From an uncultured Slackia sp. (GTDB lineage: Bacteria; Actinomycetota; Coriobacteriia; Coriobacteriales; Eggerthellaceae), in NCBI RefSeq assembly GCF_959608125.1, contig NZ_CAUHPG010000008.1, forward strand, positions 1 through 64,000: a stretch of DNA of 64,000 bases, written 5' to 3'. The notes beneath the pieces were generated by a model. The model searched no databases. It was not told where the DNA came from and saw only the letters and a program-made list of their open reading frames with translations. Below, piece after piece: positions 52,353-61,516 of this stretch. Numbering within the stretch: the stretch's first letter is position 1; each line of letters starts with the position of its first letter. Made by a program: the position numbers and the translations under genes.

Positions 52353-54047
52353 ATGCAACAGCGCGACAAGATCAAGCCGATTCTTTTCAGCGTCATCAAA
52401 CACACGCCGAAAGAGGAACTGAAGCGCCAAATCCCCCGCGACATCGTATCGGGCATCATGGTTGCCGTAGTGGCCCTTCCTCTCTCTATCGCGCTGGGCA
52501 TCGCATCGGGCGTCGGCCCCGAACAGGGCCTTTACACCGCGATCGTGGCAGGCTTCTTCATCGCGCTGTTCGGCGGAAGCCGCGTGCAGGTATCCGGCCC
52601 CACCGCCGCCTTCGCCGCCATCGTTGCAGGCATCGTGGCGACCGATGGCATCGACGGCTTGATTGCCGCCACCATCATCGCAGGCGGCCTGCTCATCCTA
52701 ATGGGCCTTCTGAAGCTGGGCACCATCATCCGATTCGTGCCCTACACCATCACCACGGGCTTCACCGCGGGCATCGCCGCCACGCTCGTGATCGGTCAGG
52801 CGAAAGACTTCCTGGGGCTCGCCTTCCCCGAGGGCACCCCTACGGTCGAGACCATGGACAAGCTGCAGGCGGTCGTCTCCAATATCTCCACGGTGAACTG
52901 GGAGGCCTTCCTGGTAGGCGCGGTATGCCTGTTCATCCTGTTCGCCTGGCCGCGCATCAACGACCGCATCCCCAGTTCGCTCATCGCGCTCATCGCGGGC
53001 GTCGCCATGGTGAGCATCTTCGGCATGAATGTGAACACCATCGGAGACCTGTACACCATCAACGGCGGCATGCCCCAGCTCCACATTCCCCAGCTCGACA
53101 TCGAGCTGTTCCGCGATCAGCTGGCGAACGGCATCACCATCGCCATCCTGGCCGCCATCGAATCGCTGCTCTCCTGCGTGGTGGCCGACTCTATGATCAG
53201 CTCGCATCACCGCTGCAACATGGAGCTCGTCGCCCAGGGCGGCGGCAATATCGCATCGGTGCTCTTCGGCGGCATCCCCGCCACGGGCGCCATCGCCCGC
53301 ACCGCCGCCAACGTCAAGAACGGCGGCCGCACGCCGATCGCCGCCATGACGCACGCCGTGGTGCTGCTGGCCGTGCTGGCGTTCTTCATGCCCTACGCGG
53401 CGCTCATTCCCATGCCCACCATCGCGGCCATCCTGCTGCACGTGGCCTATAACATGTCGGGCTGGCGCAACTTCGCGCATCTGTGCAAGACCGCCTCGCG
53501 CGGCGCCGTGGCGACGCTGCTCGTCACCTTCGCGCTGACCGTCGTGTTCGACCTGGTATCCGCGATCGCCGTCGGCATGCTCATCACCGTGGTGCTGTTC
53601 ATGAAGATGGTCGGCGACGAAACCGAGGTGCGAGGCTGGCGTTACTATTGCGATGAGAACTCCGAGGTCACGCACCTGCGCGAACTGCCCAAGAGCGTGC
53701 GCGTGTATGAAATCAACGGCCCCATGTTCTTCGGCATGGCCGACCGCATCGCCGACATCTCGGTGAAGGAGTTCACGAAGTACCTGATCATCCGCATGCG
53801 CGGCGTGCCCTCGCTCGACTCCACCGGCATGAATGCGCTCGAAGATCTGCACGCATATTGCCACGAGAACGGCGTGAGCCTCATCTTCTCGCACGTCAAC
53901 GACCAGCCCATGAAGACCATGGAGCGCGCAGGCTTCGTCGACCTGGTCGGCAGGGACAACTTCCGCGCCAACATCGACGACGCCATCGCGCACGCCCGCA
54001 CGCTGCTCGAAAAAGAAGACCGCAGCGGCGAGAAAAGCGCGCGATAA
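52353..54047 (+). CDS. SulP-family anion transporter with STAS domain
   Basis: The 564-residue protein has the SulP membrane domain (DIVSGIMVAVVALPLSIALG, GLYTAIVAGFFIALFGGS, VQVSGPTAAFAAIVAG, ATGAIARTAANV) with about twelve to fourteen helices. The C-terminal STAS domain follows at about 440-555 (VYEINGPMFFGMADRI, IIRMRGVPSLDSTGMNALED). Substrates in the family are sulfate, bicarbonate or dicarboxylates; the present substrate cannot be told. The start has AGGAG four bases upstream. Confidence 0.9.
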   Translation: MQQRDKIKPILFSVIKHTPKEELKRQIPRDIVSGIMVAVVALPLSIALGIASGVGPEQGLYTAIVAGFFIALFGGSRVQVSGPTAAFAAIVAGIVATDGIDGLIAATIIAGGLLILMGLLKLGTIIRFVPYTITTGFTAGIAATLVIGQAKDFLGLAFPEGTPTVETMDKLQAVVSNISTVNWEAFLVGAVCLFILFAWPRINDRIPSSLIALIAGVAMVSIFGMNVNTIGDLYTINGGMPQLHIPQLDIELFRDQLANGITIAILAAIESLLSCVVADSMISSHHRCNMELVAQGGGNIASVLFGGIPATGAIARTAANVKNGGRTPIAAMTHAVVLLAVLAFFMPYAALIPMPTIAAILLHVAYNMSGWRNFAHLCKTASRGAVATLLVTFALTVVFDLVSAIAVGMLITVVLFMKMVGDETEVRGWRYYCDENSEVTHLRELPKSVRVYEINGPMFFGMADRIADISVKEFTKYLIIRMRGVPSLDSTGMNALEDLHAYCHENGVSLIFSHVNDQPMKTMERAGFVDLVGRDNFRANIDDAIAHARTLLEKEDRSGEKSAR

Positions 54048-54094
54048 TACCGTCCGAAAACGGACCCGCCGCCGAACCGAACCGACCGAACAGC

Positions 54095-54130
54095 CGAAGG
54101 GCGCGCGGAATCCGAACCGCGCGCCCTTCG
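54095..54130 (+). terminator. GC hairpin after SulP gene
   Basis: A perfect 14-bp stem, CGAAGGGCGCGCGG (54095-54108) with CCGCGCGCCCTTCG (54117-54130). No T tract. Confidence 0.6.
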
Positions 54131-54172
54131 CGATTCCGCACGACCCAGCCGCCCGCACGAATGGAGGAACCC

Positions 54173-54943
54173 ATGGCCGCAACGAAGCACGGCGTCGCGC
54201 CGAAGCGCCTTGACGTAGCGAACAAAGACCGCCTGATGGCCGCCGACGAGCAGCGCGATATCGCGCAATGCGGACGTTCGCTCGCCGAGCCCGGAAAAAC
54301 CCGGTTCGCCAAACTCGGCGCCCACGACCCGACGCCCACCCCGTATTTCATCCTGGAAGACCTCTTCGAGGGCCTGCGCTTCGAGGATGATTCGCATCTC
54401 CTCGACGTCGGATGCGGCACGGGCCGCGTGCTGGCCTATTTCCTGGAAACGCGTCTGCGCGGCCGGGCAACAGGCATCGAACTCGACCCCGAGATCGCGG
54501 CGTTCGCCGCATCGTGGACCTCGTCCTTCGAAGGCGTCGACGTCATCGAAGGAAACGCGCTTGAGATTCCGCTTGCCCCCTACAGCCACCTCTATCTTTT
54601 CAACCCCTTCGACACGAACCTGCTCGAGCGGTTCATCATGAAGATCGAGCAGGACGCCGCGCGGGAAATGACCGTGGTCCACATGTCCGACAACGGCGAG
54701 ACGTACTCGTATATAGGACGCACGGGCTGGAGCCTCGTGCGCGAGGGCGAATTCCATTCATACCGCACCGCCTCGGGACGCTCGTTCCACGTCTACGACC
54801 ATCCGCAGCATTTCTCGATCTGGCGCTACGACCCCGGCGCCTGGCGCCTCCGCATAGCGCCGCCCGCCTATAAAAAACGCCTTCGACCTCGAAAAATCAA
54901 AAGAACGCTCCCGAATCGCGCCGGTTTCGGACACGTGCGCTAA
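54173..54943 (+). CDS. class I SAM-dependent methyltransferase
   Basis: The 256-residue protein has the SAM-binding motif LLDVGCGTGRVLAYFL, GIELDPEI and VDVIEGNALEIPL, then YLFNPFD at the catalytic position. The rest is unlike known small-molecule methyltransferases and the C-terminus is basic (KKRLRPRKIKRTLP). The start at 54173 has GGAGG five bases upstream; the longer frame upstream is antisense-like noise. Substrate unknown. Confidence 0.8.
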   Translation: MAATKHGVAPKRLDVANKDRLMAADEQRDIAQCGRSLAEPGKTRFAKLGAHDPTPTPYFILEDLFEGLRFEDDSHLLDVGCGTGRVLAYFLETRLRGRATGIELDPEIAAFAASWTSSFEGVDVIEGNALEIPLAPYSHLYLFNPFDTNLLERFIMKIEQDAAREMTVVHMSDNGETYSYIGRTGWSLVREGEFHSYRTASGRSFHVYDHPQHFSIWRYDPGAWRLRIAPPAYKKRLRPRKIKRTLPNRAGFGHVR

Positions 54944-54967
54944 AAATCCGGTACTATAGCGCGCGTT

Positions 54968-55120
54968 GGTAGAGGCGCGCCTTTCATCAGTAGCCCCTCC
55001 CGGCGCCGGGGCGGCGCGGGGCGAAAGGGAACGGCGCCGAAGGACGAGCGATGCCCCGTCGTTCGATCCTGGGGCGTAGCGGAATACGCTGCGCACTGTC
55101 GCATTATGCGGAGAGCTACC
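54968..55120 (+). ncRNA. lysine riboswitch (L-box)
   Basis: The region carries L-box conserved blocks in order: GGTAGAGGCGCGC at the 5' side, AGTA, GAAAGGGAACGGCGCCGAAG, a hairpin (GAGCGATGCCCCGTCGTTC), TGGGGC, a further hairpin and GGAGAGCTACC at the 3' side. P1 forms between GGTAG (54968-54972) and CTACC (55116-55120). A TACTAT -10 element lies just upstream (54952-54957). It sits 88 bp before an NhaC-family transporter, the expected target. Confidence 0.9.
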
Positions 55121-55208
55121 ATGGTCGAGAGCCAAATCCGGGGGCTTGCCCTATGCGCCCCTTTGACGCCCAACCATGTCCCAAAGCTTGACGCAGAAAG
55201 GAAGGGAC

Positions 55209-56747
55209 GTGGAATTCGTCAACTCAGCCTGGGCTCTCGCTCCGGCGCTCATCGCCATCGTCTTGGCGCTCGTCACCAAAGAGGTGTATGTATCCCTGTT
55301 CGTCGGCATCGTCGTCGGCGGCTTGCTTGTCGCGGCCTTCAACCCCGTGACCACGCTCGACACCATCGTCGGCGAAGGCATCGTGCCCGCCGTTGCCGAT
55401 AACGCGGGCATCTTCATCTTTCTCGTCGTGCTAGGCATGCTCGTCGCCCTCGTCAACAGCGCAGGCGGCGCCGCGGCATTCGGCCGCTGGGCCGGCACCC
55501 ATGTGAAATCACGCGTCGGCGTCCAGATCGCCTCTTTCGTTCTCGGCTGCCTGATTTTCGTCGACGACTATTTCAACTGCCTCACCGTGGGCTCCGTCAT
55601 GCGCCCGCTCACCGATAGCAAGAACGTCTCGCGTGCCAAGCTGGCCTTCATCATCGACGCCACCGCCGCCCCCATCTGCATGATCGCCCCGGTTTCCTCC
55701 TGGGCCGCCGCCGTATCCGGCGTTGCGCAGGACCTGGGCGTCAACGGCATCGAGCTGTTCATCCAGGCCATCCCCTTCAACTTCTACTCGTTGCTCATGA
55801 TCGTGTTCGTCGTCGGACTCATCTTCCTGAACTTCGATTACGGCCCGATGGCCAAAGCCGAACTCGAGGCATATCGCGACGGCAAACTGGGCGCGCTCGA
55901 GCAGGACAAGCCCGTCGGCAACCCCAGGGCCAGCCTGTGGGATATGCTGCTTCCCATCATCGTGCTGATCGTCTGCTGCATCGGCGCCATGCTCTACGTC
56001 GGCGGCTTCTTCGGCGGCGACGCCAACGGCAACGTCATCGAAGCGTTCGGCAACACCGACGCCTTCACCGCCCTGCCCTGGGGTTCGCTGATCGCCGTCA
56101 CCTTCACGTTCCTGTATCTGATCGCACGCCGCATCCACACCCTTAAAAGCGCATCCGAGGCGTTCGTGGCAGGCTTCAACGCCATGGTTCCCGCTATCCT
56201 GGTGCTCACCTTCGCCGTGTCCCTGAAGAACATGACCGGCCTTCTGGGCGCCGACGTGTTCGTCGCGGGCCTCGTCGAGGGAGCCGCTCCCGGCCTGTTC
56301 AACATGCTTCCCGCCGTCATCTTCCTGGTGGCCGTGTTCCTGGGCTTCTCCACGGGCACGAGCTGGGGCACCTTCGGTATCCTGATTCCGGTCGTCATGC
56401 CGATCTTCGCCAACGACCCCACCCTGCTGATCATCGGCATCTCCGCATGCCTCGCAGGCGCCGTCGCCGGCGACCACTGCTCGCCCATTTCCGACACGAC
56501 CGTCATGTCGTCTGCAGGCGCGAACATGCTGCATGTGAACCACGTTTCCACGCAGCTGCCCTACGTCATCACCATGGCCTGCATCTCCTTCGTGATGTTC
56601 GTCATCGCAGGCTTCGTGCAGAACGCCTTCATCTGCATTCCGATCGGCGTCGTTCTTACCATCGGCACGCTGCTGGTGTTGAAGAAGACCATCGGCAAGA
56701 GCGTCAAAGACCTCGAGCCCTACAAGGGCGAACAGGTCGAAGCCTAA
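55209..56747 (+). CDS. NhaC-family transporter under lysine riboswitch control (LysW-like)
   Basis: The GTG at 55209 (AAGGAAGG upstream) gives 512 residues with about twelve membrane helices. The NhaC superfamily features include FVDDYFNCLTVGSVMRPLTD, CMIAPVSSWAAAVSGVA, FLGFSTGTSWGTFGILIPV and GDHCSPISDTTVMSSAGA. NhaC members are Na+/H+ antiporters, but this one is preceded by a lysine riboswitch, so it is likely the lysine-repressed importer type called LysW in earlier comparative studies. Lysine transport is inference from the riboswitch. Confidence 0.88.
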   Translation: MEFVNSAWALAPALIAIVLALVTKEVYVSLFVGIVVGGLLVAAFNPVTTLDTIVGEGIVPAVADNAGIFIFLVVLGMLVALVNSAGGAAAFGRWAGTHVKSRVGVQIASFVLGCLIFVDDYFNCLTVGSVMRPLTDSKNVSRAKLAFIIDATAAPICMIAPVSSWAAAVSGVAQDLGVNGIELFIQAIPFNFYSLLMIVFVVGLIFLNFDYGPMAKAELEAYRDGKLGALEQDKPVGNPRASLWDMLLPIIVLIVCCIGAMLYVGGFFGGDANGNVIEAFGNTDAFTALPWGSLIAVTFTFLYLIARRIHTLKSASEAFVAGFNAMVPAILVLTFAVSLKNMTGLLGADVFVAGLVEGAAPGLFNMLPAVIFLVAVFLGFSTGTSWGTFGILIPVVMPIFANDPTLLIIGISACLAGAVAGDHCSPISDTTVMSSAGANMLHVNHVSTQLPYVITMACISFVMFVIAGFVQNAFICIPIGVVLTIGTLLVLKKTIGKSVKDLEPYKGEQVEA

Positions 56748-56784
56748 CGCCTCCCCGACAGACCTCCGCCGCATATGCGGCGGC

Positions 56785-56822
56785 ATACGAAGAAAGCCCG
56801 CGCATGCGGGCTTTCTTCGTAT
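56785..56822 (+). terminator. terminator of lysW-like gene
   Basis: A 17-bp near-perfect stem, ATACGAAGAAAGCCCGC (56785-56801) with GCGGGCTTTCTTCGTAT (56806-56822), loop GCAT. Confidence 0.8.
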
Positions 56823-56844
56823 CGCCCCCCCTTTTTTTCGCCGC

Positions 56845-56870
56845 GAAAGCGCCCCCCGGGGGGGGCTTTC
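56845..56870. repeat. 26-bp near-perfect GC palindrome
   Basis: GAAAGC-GCCCCCC-GGGGGG-GGCTTTC is almost self-complementary. It directly follows runs of seven C and seven T (56825-56838). It may be a second terminator or a structured DNA element; such homopolymers are hard to sequence. Confidence 0.65.
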
Positions 56871-57003
56871 CTCCTCCGTACACGGCTCGATGACAGATAG
56901 ACAGCGGGGAGTGCGCGCATCGCTGCCGGAATCAGCAGTTTCATACGATGCGTGCACGCCCGCTTTGGAGGACAATGGCGCCAGGCGAAAGAAAGGAGCA
57001 GCC

Positions 57004-57300
57004 ATGATTCCCACCCAGCATTGCCGCGTAGGCGGCCCCATCACGCTCGAAGGTTACGCCACCGATTACGACAAGCGGATCGTGGCGATGGAGTTCTCCA
57101 TGGACAAGGGAGCGACTTGGACGCGCTACGAAACCGAAGGCGCCTCCTCCGACAAGCTCGTGCACTGGAAGTTCGCCTACACGCCCGAAGAGGAAGGCGT
57201 CTACACCCTGCTCGTCCGATCGGTCAACGAAGACGGCGCATGCTCGCCCGAGCCCGATGCCGTCACGCTCGTCGCTTCCCAAGAACCTCTGGATTCGTAG
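57004..57300 (+). CDS. stand-alone sulfite-oxidase dimerisation-type (Mo-co_dimer) domain
   Basis: The whole 98-residue protein corresponds to the C-terminal Mo-co oxidoreductase dimerisation domain. IVAMEFSMDKGATWTRYETEG and WKFAYTPEEEGVYTLLVRSV match the same segment of the multidomain lipoprotein at 58982-60484 (VEISLDKGATWTRYDLG, WKFVYTPEKPGSYLLKVRAI). There is no signal peptide. The start has AAAGGAG five bases upstream. It overlaps the convergent LuxR gene by 38 bp. Perhaps a cytoplasmic chaperone or assembly factor for the exported enzyme, or a captured domain. Confidence 0.75.
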   Translation: MIPTQHCRVGGPITLEGYATDYDKRIVAMEFSMDKGATWTRYETEGASSDKLVHWKFAYTPEEEGVYTLLVRSVNEDGACSPEPDAVTLVASQEPLDS

Positions 57301-58786
57301 AATCGGACGCATACGACTCGATTCTATCGAGCATCTGCTGACGGGAGTGGACCCCCATCTTCTGATAAATATGATAGATGTGGGAGTTCACCGTCGACAA
57401 CGAAACCCCCAGGTCGTCGGCGACCCGCTGAGACGACCTCCCTTTCGCCACCATGGCCATGACCTCCGACTCGCGATCGGAAAGCCCCGCATCGAGAGCC
57501 GCGAGCCTGCATTGGTCCTTGAACGGCGTGGCATGAGCGCGCTCGCGCGATTTCGCCAGCACCCTGGTGCAGTGCGCATCCGTGAACACGAATACGAACA
57601 TAAAGGCGCATGCCACGCCCATGATCGCGACGCCGAACAAGATAAGCGACGGATCGGCCCCGAAGCCGTAGCCGCTCACGGCGATGCCGACCACGACGCC
57701 GGCAGCCCATACGGCACGCGTCAGCGCGAACAGAAGAATGGCGTCTATGGCTAGCGCGGAAACCACTTCGAACAGAACCATCATCATGACGGCCTCGAAG
57801 CAGAACGCCCCCATGTCGAGAACCACATGGGCCGCCCAGTTGCCTTCCATGATGAAAGGAATGGCCAGCACCACCGCGAGCACGAGAAGAAACGACCCGC
57901 GGTACACCCGCGAAACGGCGTCCATGCTGCGCTTCGCGAAAACGACCACCAACCACGCCCCGAAAAAGCACCTGAGCAGGATGCCCACCAAGTTGGCCGC
58001 GCCGGCGAAAAACGTCGCCTGCGCGCCGCCGAGAAGAACGTTTCGGCACAGTTCGATGATGGCCACCACGAAAAACAGACACAGGCAGAAGCGCACCAGG
58101 ATATCGCGCTCCGAAGGCTCGAGCTCGCGAAAACCCCTCTTTACCGCAGGAAGCGCAGCGGCGGCGGATCGTTCTACCGCGTCTTCGCGAGGAAGCATGG
58201 CCGCCGAAAGCATCGGCAGAAGCGAGCACGCCGCGACGATGGCCCACGTCCCCTGCGTTCCAGCGACCACCGTGTTCGCAAGCGGATACGTCAGCACCGC
58301 CGCCAGAACGAGGCTCGCTATAAGCCCCGCACCCTCACGCGACGTCCAAAAGACGGACAGCCACACGATGGGAAGAAACGCGAAGCCCACGCCCAACCCC
58401 GCCGCAGCGACCGTCAAAAGCGCAGCCGACGATTCGGGAAAAAGAACGCTCGCCGGCCCGAGCGCGCTCGAAACACTCGCCACGGCCGCGATGAAAAACG
58501 CGGCCGCATTCTTGCCGACGCGCAAAGGCATGCGCCGATGCACGACGCAGAACAACGCCAGCAGCACGCACGTCGACAACGCCGACAGCCAGCGCAGGTC
58601 GAGAAACGGATCCGCATACGTGACCGGGTCGGGAAGCGCGAAACACAGCACCGTCCACGACTGGCATATCGCGAAGCCGAAAACATGAAGCCACGACAGC
58701 TTCGAAAACTCTTCTTTCGCCAAAGCGGCGCCGCGCGCGACAAGGCCAGCCCCGATCGCTGCGGAATCGGTCTCGTTCCCTCCCAT
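57263..58786 (-). CDS. LuxR-family regulator with multi-pass membrane sensor
   Basis: This 507-residue protein has about twelve hydrophobic segments in residues 1-420, MFS-like in layout. The C-terminal LuxR HTH follows at about 440-495 (GLSDRESEVMAMVAKGRSSQ, VADDLGVSLSTVNSHIYHIY). Coriobacteriia encode large families of these membrane LuxR regulators next to respiratory molybdoenzymes. It is divergent from the haem-Moco lipoprotein gene, with a candidate operator at 58804-58822 between them. The inducing signal is presumably the electron acceptor of that enzyme. Confidence 0.85.
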   Translation of the reverse strand: MGGNETDSAAIGAGLVARGAALAKEEFSKLSWLHVFGFAICQSWTVLCFALPDPVTYADPFLDLRWLSALSTCVLLALFCVVHRRMPLRVGKNAAAFFIAAVASVSSALGPASVLFPESSAALLTVAAAGLGVGFAFLPIVWLSVFWTSREGAGLIASLVLAAVLTYPLANTVVAGTQGTWAIVAACSLLPMLSAAMLPREDAVERSAAAALPAVKRGFRELEPSERDILVRFCLCLFFVVAIIELCRNVLLGGAQATFFAGAANLVGILLRCFFGAWLVVVFAKRSMDAVSRVYRGSFLLVLAVVLAIPFIMEGNWAAHVVLDMGAFCFEAVMMMVLFEVVSALAIDAILLFALTRAVWAAGVVVGIAVSGYGFGADPSLILFGVAIMGVACAFMFVFVFTDAHCTRVLAKSRERAHATPFKDQCRLAALDAGLSDRESEVMAMVAKGRSSQRVADDLGVSLSTVNSHIYHIYQKMGVHSRQQMLDRIESYASDSTNPEVLGKRRA

Positions 58787-58803
58787 ACAAGACGTCCTTC
58801 CGT

Positions 58804-58822
58804 ATCGGTAAAAACTACTGAT
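58804..58822. promoter_or_regulatory. dyad, candidate operator of the LuxR regulator
   Basis: ATCGGTA (58804-58810) and TACTGAT (58816-58822) are inverted with a five-base spacer. Each arm matches the NarL/FixJ heptamer consensus TACYNMT in outward orientation. It lies 18 bp from the LuxR start and 160 bp from the oxidoreductase start. Confidence 0.5.
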
Positions 58823-58981
58823 ATGTATCTCAACACCGCATTTGACCTGCGATTACTCAGAAATGATACCATTCATGAGTTCCTGTCGATGACAAGACGT
58901 CGAGCTTGGGATAGTTTGCGACGAAAGGAGGCCGCTTGCAAGAGATGGCGACCTCAGGGGAATTTCATGAAAGGAGGGGCC

Positions 58982-60484
58982 ATGAAGAAACGCACGTTAG
59001 CCCTCGTCGGCACCATCTCAGGCGTGTTCGCCCTCTCGGCGTGCCTGTGGGCGTGCGCGCCTCAGCAAGACTCGTCGCAAGAAGGGACCGAACAGCAGAA
59101 GACCGAAGCCGCCGTCGACGAAGCCGAACGCATCGAGACGCTGCAAGGCGCCGAAAAGAACGAGGCGGCCAATGCCTACTACGCTCCCGTCGTCACCGAA
59201 AAGGAGGACGGCACGCGCGTCCAAATGATCCCGAACGACCCGTACATGTGGAACACCGCCGTCCTGGGCGGCGACCAGCGCGGCTGCGAAGCCGAAGGCT
59301 GCCACGCCTCGATCCTCGACGCGACGCAGCTTCTGCCCGCCACGCATCCCAAGCTGTGGAATCCGTACAACGTCGACCCCACCACCAAGTTCTGTTACAT
59401 GTGCCATTCCAAGGCGCTGTTCCTCCAGGACAGCATGCATGCCATCCACATGAACAGCGACGAATTCGACGGCAACTGCGATTCCTGCCACTACATCAAC
59501 CCCAAGACCGGCGAATACCAGCTTTGGGACCTCGTGAAGTATGACACCGCCTACATGGGCGTCACCCCCGTGCCTAACGTCGAAGGCGACTTCAGCTTCA
59601 CGCAGGACTCCATCACCCCGACCGACCAGCTCTTCTATTATTGGGAGAACGCCGACCACAAGGGCATCACGCCCGATAACGACACCTCTCAGGAAGCCTA
59701 CGATTCTTGGGAGATCAAGGTCACCGGCAACGTCGATAACGAGTTCACCTTCAAGCTCGCCGACTTCGAAGACCAGATGGTCGAGCGCGTCATGAAGCTC
59801 GACTGCCAGACCAACCCGCCGGGCGGCGCCTACATCATGAACGCCGAAGTGAAGGGCATCCCGCTGTCTGCGATTATGGAGAAGGCCGGCGTCGACCCTG
59901 CATCGTACAACGCCCTGCACTCCATCGCCGATGACGGCTGGGACGTCTACCCGCTGCCTCAGGAATACGTCGAGGCCCTCAAGGACGACATCCTGCTGGT
60001 CACCGAAATCAACGGCGAAAAGCTCGGCATGCTCCAGGGCTACCCGGTACAGCTGTGGACCCCCACCCTAGGCGGCGCCCACTACACCAAGCGCCCTGTG
60101 GAACTGAAGTTCTCGCAGGACGAGAAGGCCCCCGTGTACTACAAGGGCTTCACCAACCCCAAGACCGGCGAGATGTTCAATAAGCCCAACACGGCCGTGT
60201 TCAACTACGCCAACGGAACCATCTTCCCCGCCGGCGAGCCGATCGAATTCGAAGGCTTCGCAGACGCCTACGAAGTTCCCGTGACCGCCGTCGAGATCTC
60301 GCTCGACAAGGGCGCAACATGGACGCGCTACGACCTCGGCGAAACCGACGTCATGCGCTGGGTAAACTGGAAGTTCGTCTACACGCCCGAAAAGCCCGGC
60401 TCGTACCTGCTTAAAGTCCGTGCCATCGGCGCAGACGGCAGCGTGAGCACCGATCCTTCCCAGCTGTTCTTCAACGTCGAATAA
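58982..60484 (+). CDS. multi-haem, molybdopterin-binding sulfite-oxidase-like lipoprotein
   Basis: The 500-residue protein has a lipoprotein signal (lipobox LSAC, Cys21). A cytochrome module carries three haem c attachment sites: CEAEGCH (102-108, CX4CH) and two CxxCH (FCYMCH with 138-142, NCDSCH with 166-170). A molybdopterin oxidoreductase domain (about 200-380, probable Mo-ligand Cys275 in VMKLDCQTNPPGG) and a Mo-co dimerisation domain (about 405-500, EISLDKGATWTRYD) follow. It would work at the outer membrane face, passing electrons through haems to a soluble or membrane acceptor. Reaction unknown. The start at 58982 has AAAGGAGG four bases upstream. Confidence 0.85.
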   Translation: MKKRTLALVGTISGVFALSACLWACAPQQDSSQEGTEQQKTEAAVDEAERIETLQGAEKNEAANAYYAPVVTEKEDGTRVQMIPNDPYMWNTAVLGGDQRGCEAEGCHASILDATQLLPATHPKLWNPYNVDPTTKFCYMCHSKALFLQDSMHAIHMNSDEFDGNCDSCHYINPKTGEYQLWDLVKYDTAYMGVTPVPNVEGDFSFTQDSITPTDQLFYYWENADHKGITPDNDTSQEAYDSWEIKVTGNVDNEFTFKLADFEDQMVERVMKLDCQTNPPGGAYIMNAEVKGIPLSAIMEKAGVDPASYNALHSIADDGWDVYPLPQEYVEALKDDILLVTEINGEKLGMLQGYPVQLWTPTLGGAHYTKRPVELKFSQDEKAPVYYKGFTNPKTGEMFNKPNTAVFNYANGTIFPAGEPIEFEGFADAYEVPVTAVEISLDKGATWTRYDLGETDVMRWVNWKFVYTPEKPGSYLLKVRAIGADGSVSTDPSQLFFNVE

Positions 60485-60498
60485 AGAAAGGGGGAGCC

Positions 60499-61302
60499 AT
60501 GAAAAACATCGGAATCAAAGTAGTCAGCGCCGCAACCGGAATCACGCTGCTCGCCCCTGCCATCGCCGTGGCCTCTACGGCACCCGCCGACGCAGCAGCT
60601 GTCGATACCGACGCAACGCAGACATGGACCCACGTCGATGCTTCCCATCCCTCCGATGAGAAGTCCGTGGCCAACGTCCAGGGCGACTTCGGATACTCCC
60701 AGGCCGTCCTCACCCCGAACGAGAAAATCGCGGCCGTATTCAACCGCGGCGCCGCAGCCCTGTGCAATGCAGCCACCGAGCTCACCATCGCCTCCCCGAG
60801 CGATTGGACCATCTCAGTGACAGGCGACGTCGCCAACGAATACTCCGCCACCCTGGCCGAGCTTGAAAGCGACGAGCAGACCAGCACCGTCATGGGCTGC
60901 TCCTGCGCCTCCAACGGCGTGGGCGGCCTGGCCGCCATCAACGCCAAGGTCGCAGGCGTGCCCCTGGCCTCCATCATCGAGAAAGCCGCGCCCGACGAAG
61001 GCGTCAACGTGGTCACGCTCGTGTCCGAAGACGGTCACGTGATCAAGCTTCCGCTGGCCTATGTGATGCAGCGCCAGGCCGTCGTGGCCAGCCAGATCAA
61101 CGACGAAGCGCTGAGCGAGTCGGTCGGCGGCACCAACCAGCTGTGGATCGATTCGACCGCTGCGAAATACTTCGCACGCAATATCGTCGAGATTCGTCTG
61201 GAAACCGCTGCCGACCTGCCAAGCGATCCCGGCAGCGAAACCCCCGACGAAGGCGAATACGTCAATCGCCCGAACGTCGGCATCACCGGCGCGCAGGCGT
61301 AG
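60499..61302 (+). CDS. secreted molybdopterin-domain paralogue
   Basis: The 267-residue protein starts with a signal peptide (KVVSAATGITLLAPAIAVAS) and holds only a molybdopterin-binding domain. VQGDFGYSQAVLTPNE matches VEGDFSFTQDSITPTD of the previous protein. VMGCSCASNGVGGLAAINAK aligns with VMKLDCQTNPPGGAYIMNAE, placing Cys136 at the metal-ligand position. It lacks haem sites and the dimerisation domain. It starts 15 bp after the multi-haem gene in one operon, so it is probably its partner subunit. Confidence 0.75.
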   Translation: MKNIGIKVVSAATGITLLAPAIAVASTAPADAAAVDTDATQTWTHVDASHPSDEKSVANVQGDFGYSQAVLTPNEKIAAVFNRGAAALCNAATELTIASPSDWTISVTGDVANEYSATLAELESDEQTSTVMGCSCASNGVGGLAAINAKVAGVPLASIIEKAAPDEGVNVVTLVSEDGHVIKLPLAYVMQRQAVVASQINDEALSESVGGTNQLWIDSTAAKYFARNIVEIRLETAADLPSDPGSETPDEGEYVNRPNVGITGAQA

Positions 61303-61354
61303 GCGCCCCGTCTCGACACGCGACCGCAACCCCTACGGCCGCACACCCCTCCTC

Positions 61355-61390
61355 GGAAAGGCCCGCCTCGTGCGGGCCTTTCCTCTTTGA
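61355..61390 (+). terminator. terminator of the molybdoenzyme operon
   Basis: A perfect 12-bp stem, GGAAAGGCCCGC (61355-61366) with GCGGGCCTTTCC (61372-61383), then TCTTTG. Confidence 0.85.
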
Positions 61391-61516
61391 GGGCTTTTCG
61401 CGCATGGCGGGCGCGCAACGGGCGGCGGCGTTAGAATGCTCGGACGATATCGAACCGCTTTCCGCGGACGGACGCCTCGAAGCGTGATCCGCCGCGGCCG
61501 ACCCATCGGAGCACCT

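Noticed and set aside
57827..58981. N-terminal extension of the haem-Moco lipoprotein by almost 400 codons
   Set aside because: The extension is antisense to the LuxR gene; the lipoprotein signal with its own ribosome binding site starts at 58982.
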